This document shows positions 14,386 to 14,618 of a stretch of 14,618 bases of DNA, one piece after another. The stretch's first letter is position 1. Each line of letters starts with the position of its first letter. Origin of the DNA: Paenibacillaceae bacterium (lineage in GTDB: Bacteria; Bacillota; Bacilli; Paenibacillales; YIM-B00363). A program made the position numbers and the translations under genes. The DNA is taken from NCBI GenBank assembly GCA_018969805.1, contig JAGWXQ010000010.1, positions 1 through 14,618 of the forward strand, given 5' to 3'. The notes below the pieces were generated by a model. It was not told where the DNA came from. It searched no databases and worked only from the letters and a program-made list of their open reading frames with translations.

Positions 14386-14412
14386 GACAAAATGTGCGAT
14401 CGCCGATACAAT
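14384..14412 (+). promoter_or_regulatory. Near-consensus sigma-A promoter of the YugN-like gene
   Basis: TTGACA (14384-14389), 17 bases, TACAAT (14407-14412). It directly abuts the T-run of the preceding terminator, leaving a leader of only about 10 bases before AGGAGG. Confidence 0.88.
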
Positions 14413-14429
14413 AGAGAGGAGGATTTTGC

Positions 14430-14618
14430 ATGCAGCCTCTAGAGAGCGTGCTTGCACATCGAGACTTGGATTTCGCGCGCATACGCAGTGCGCTATCGGA
14501 CATCGGGTACAGCGTCGGTGGTGGATGGACGTATGAAGGGGGTTTTTTTGATTGTGCGTTGGATAAAGAAGGGGGGCGAAAAAAAGAAGGGGGGCGAAAA
14601 AAAGAAGGGGGGCGAAAA
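14430..14618 (+). CDS. YugN-like family protein, 3' end missing
   Basis: The ATG at 14430 follows AGAGGAGG with good spacing and a near-consensus promoter, so a gene start here is secure. The first 45 residues (MQPLESVLAHRDL, then IRSALSDIGYSVGGGWTYEGGFFDCALDKEGG) resemble the start of the YugN-like family of Bacillales, which has the pattern GF/Y-x-x-GG-x-W-x-Y-x-x-G-x-FD. That family is small, cytoplasmic and of unknown function. From residue 47 the frame turns into EGGRKK repeats to the window edge, which does not fit the family as I know it; see the repeat entry. Confidence 0.65.
   Translation, partial: MQPLESVLAHRDLDFARIRSALSDIGYSVGGGWTYEGGFFDCALDKEGGRKKEGGRKKEGGRK
14565..14618 (+). repeat. 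18-bp tandem repeat at the window end
   Basis: The unit GAAGGGGGGCGAAAAAAA occurs at 14568-14585 and 14586-14603, and again, cut by the window edge, from 14604. The copies are identical and in frame with the YugN-like gene (EGGRKK). Long G and A runs plus perfect periodicity at a sequence end raise suspicion of an assembly or read artefact. Confidence 0.85.

Noticed and set aside
14565..14618. CRISPR array at the window end
   Set aside because: The 18-bp units are contiguous with no spacers.

Overview
The window looks like chromosomal DNA of a Gram-positive Bacillota, probably of the order Bacillales. The reasons are strong GGAGG/AGGTGA-type ribosome binding sites, many TTGACA-17-TATAAT-like sigma-A promoters, and gene families common in that group (a TIGR01212 radical SAM protein, TrmB, an MGDG-synthase-like glycosyltransferase, a YugN-like protein). 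Most genes have a GC content a little above half. I cannot name the genus; an Alicyclobacillaceae-like lineage is only a guess.

Left part (1-5944). The end of an M30-like HExxH metallopeptidase gene is followed by an ABC exporter pair (ATPase and ABC-2 permease, overlapping by ATGA) and a cobalamin-binding-domain radical SAM protein, all on the + strand and closely packed. A second radical SAM protein (TIGR01212 family) converges on them from the - strand. The two stop codons overlap in the four bases TTAG.

Middle (5945-9425). An 812-bp stretch without a protein gene holds divergent promoters, several hairpins and an 18-bp tandem duplication, and may encode a structured RNA of about 475 nt. 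It leads to trmB (tRNA m7G46 methyltransferase). trmB converges, again with a TTAG stop overlap, on a - strand pair made of a PAP2 phosphatase and an MGDG-synthase/UgtP-like glycosyltransferase. This pair could work together in making or recycling membrane glycolipids.

Accessory island (9236-12060). A strong promoter and a leader with a possible 19-aa peptide and a hairpin precede a large secreted protein that I do not recognise. Its N-terminal third has host-like composition and the rest is AT-rich. It ends in two related modules of about 150-185 aa. An in-frame TAA cuts the second module 37 codons before the position where the gene's own terminator begins. The cut-off tail is 80/84 identical to the tail of the first module, so recombination between them would remove exactly 552 bp and the stop codon. 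This is the most unusual part of the window.

Right part (12060-14618). thrS (threonyl-tRNA synthetase) is read from a promoter that overlaps a terminator and has too short a leader for a T-box. It is followed by a 45-aa hydrophilic protein gene, a terminator, a near-consensus promoter and the start of a YugN-like gene. That gene runs into an 18-bp tandem repeat at the very end of the window, which may be an assembly artefact.
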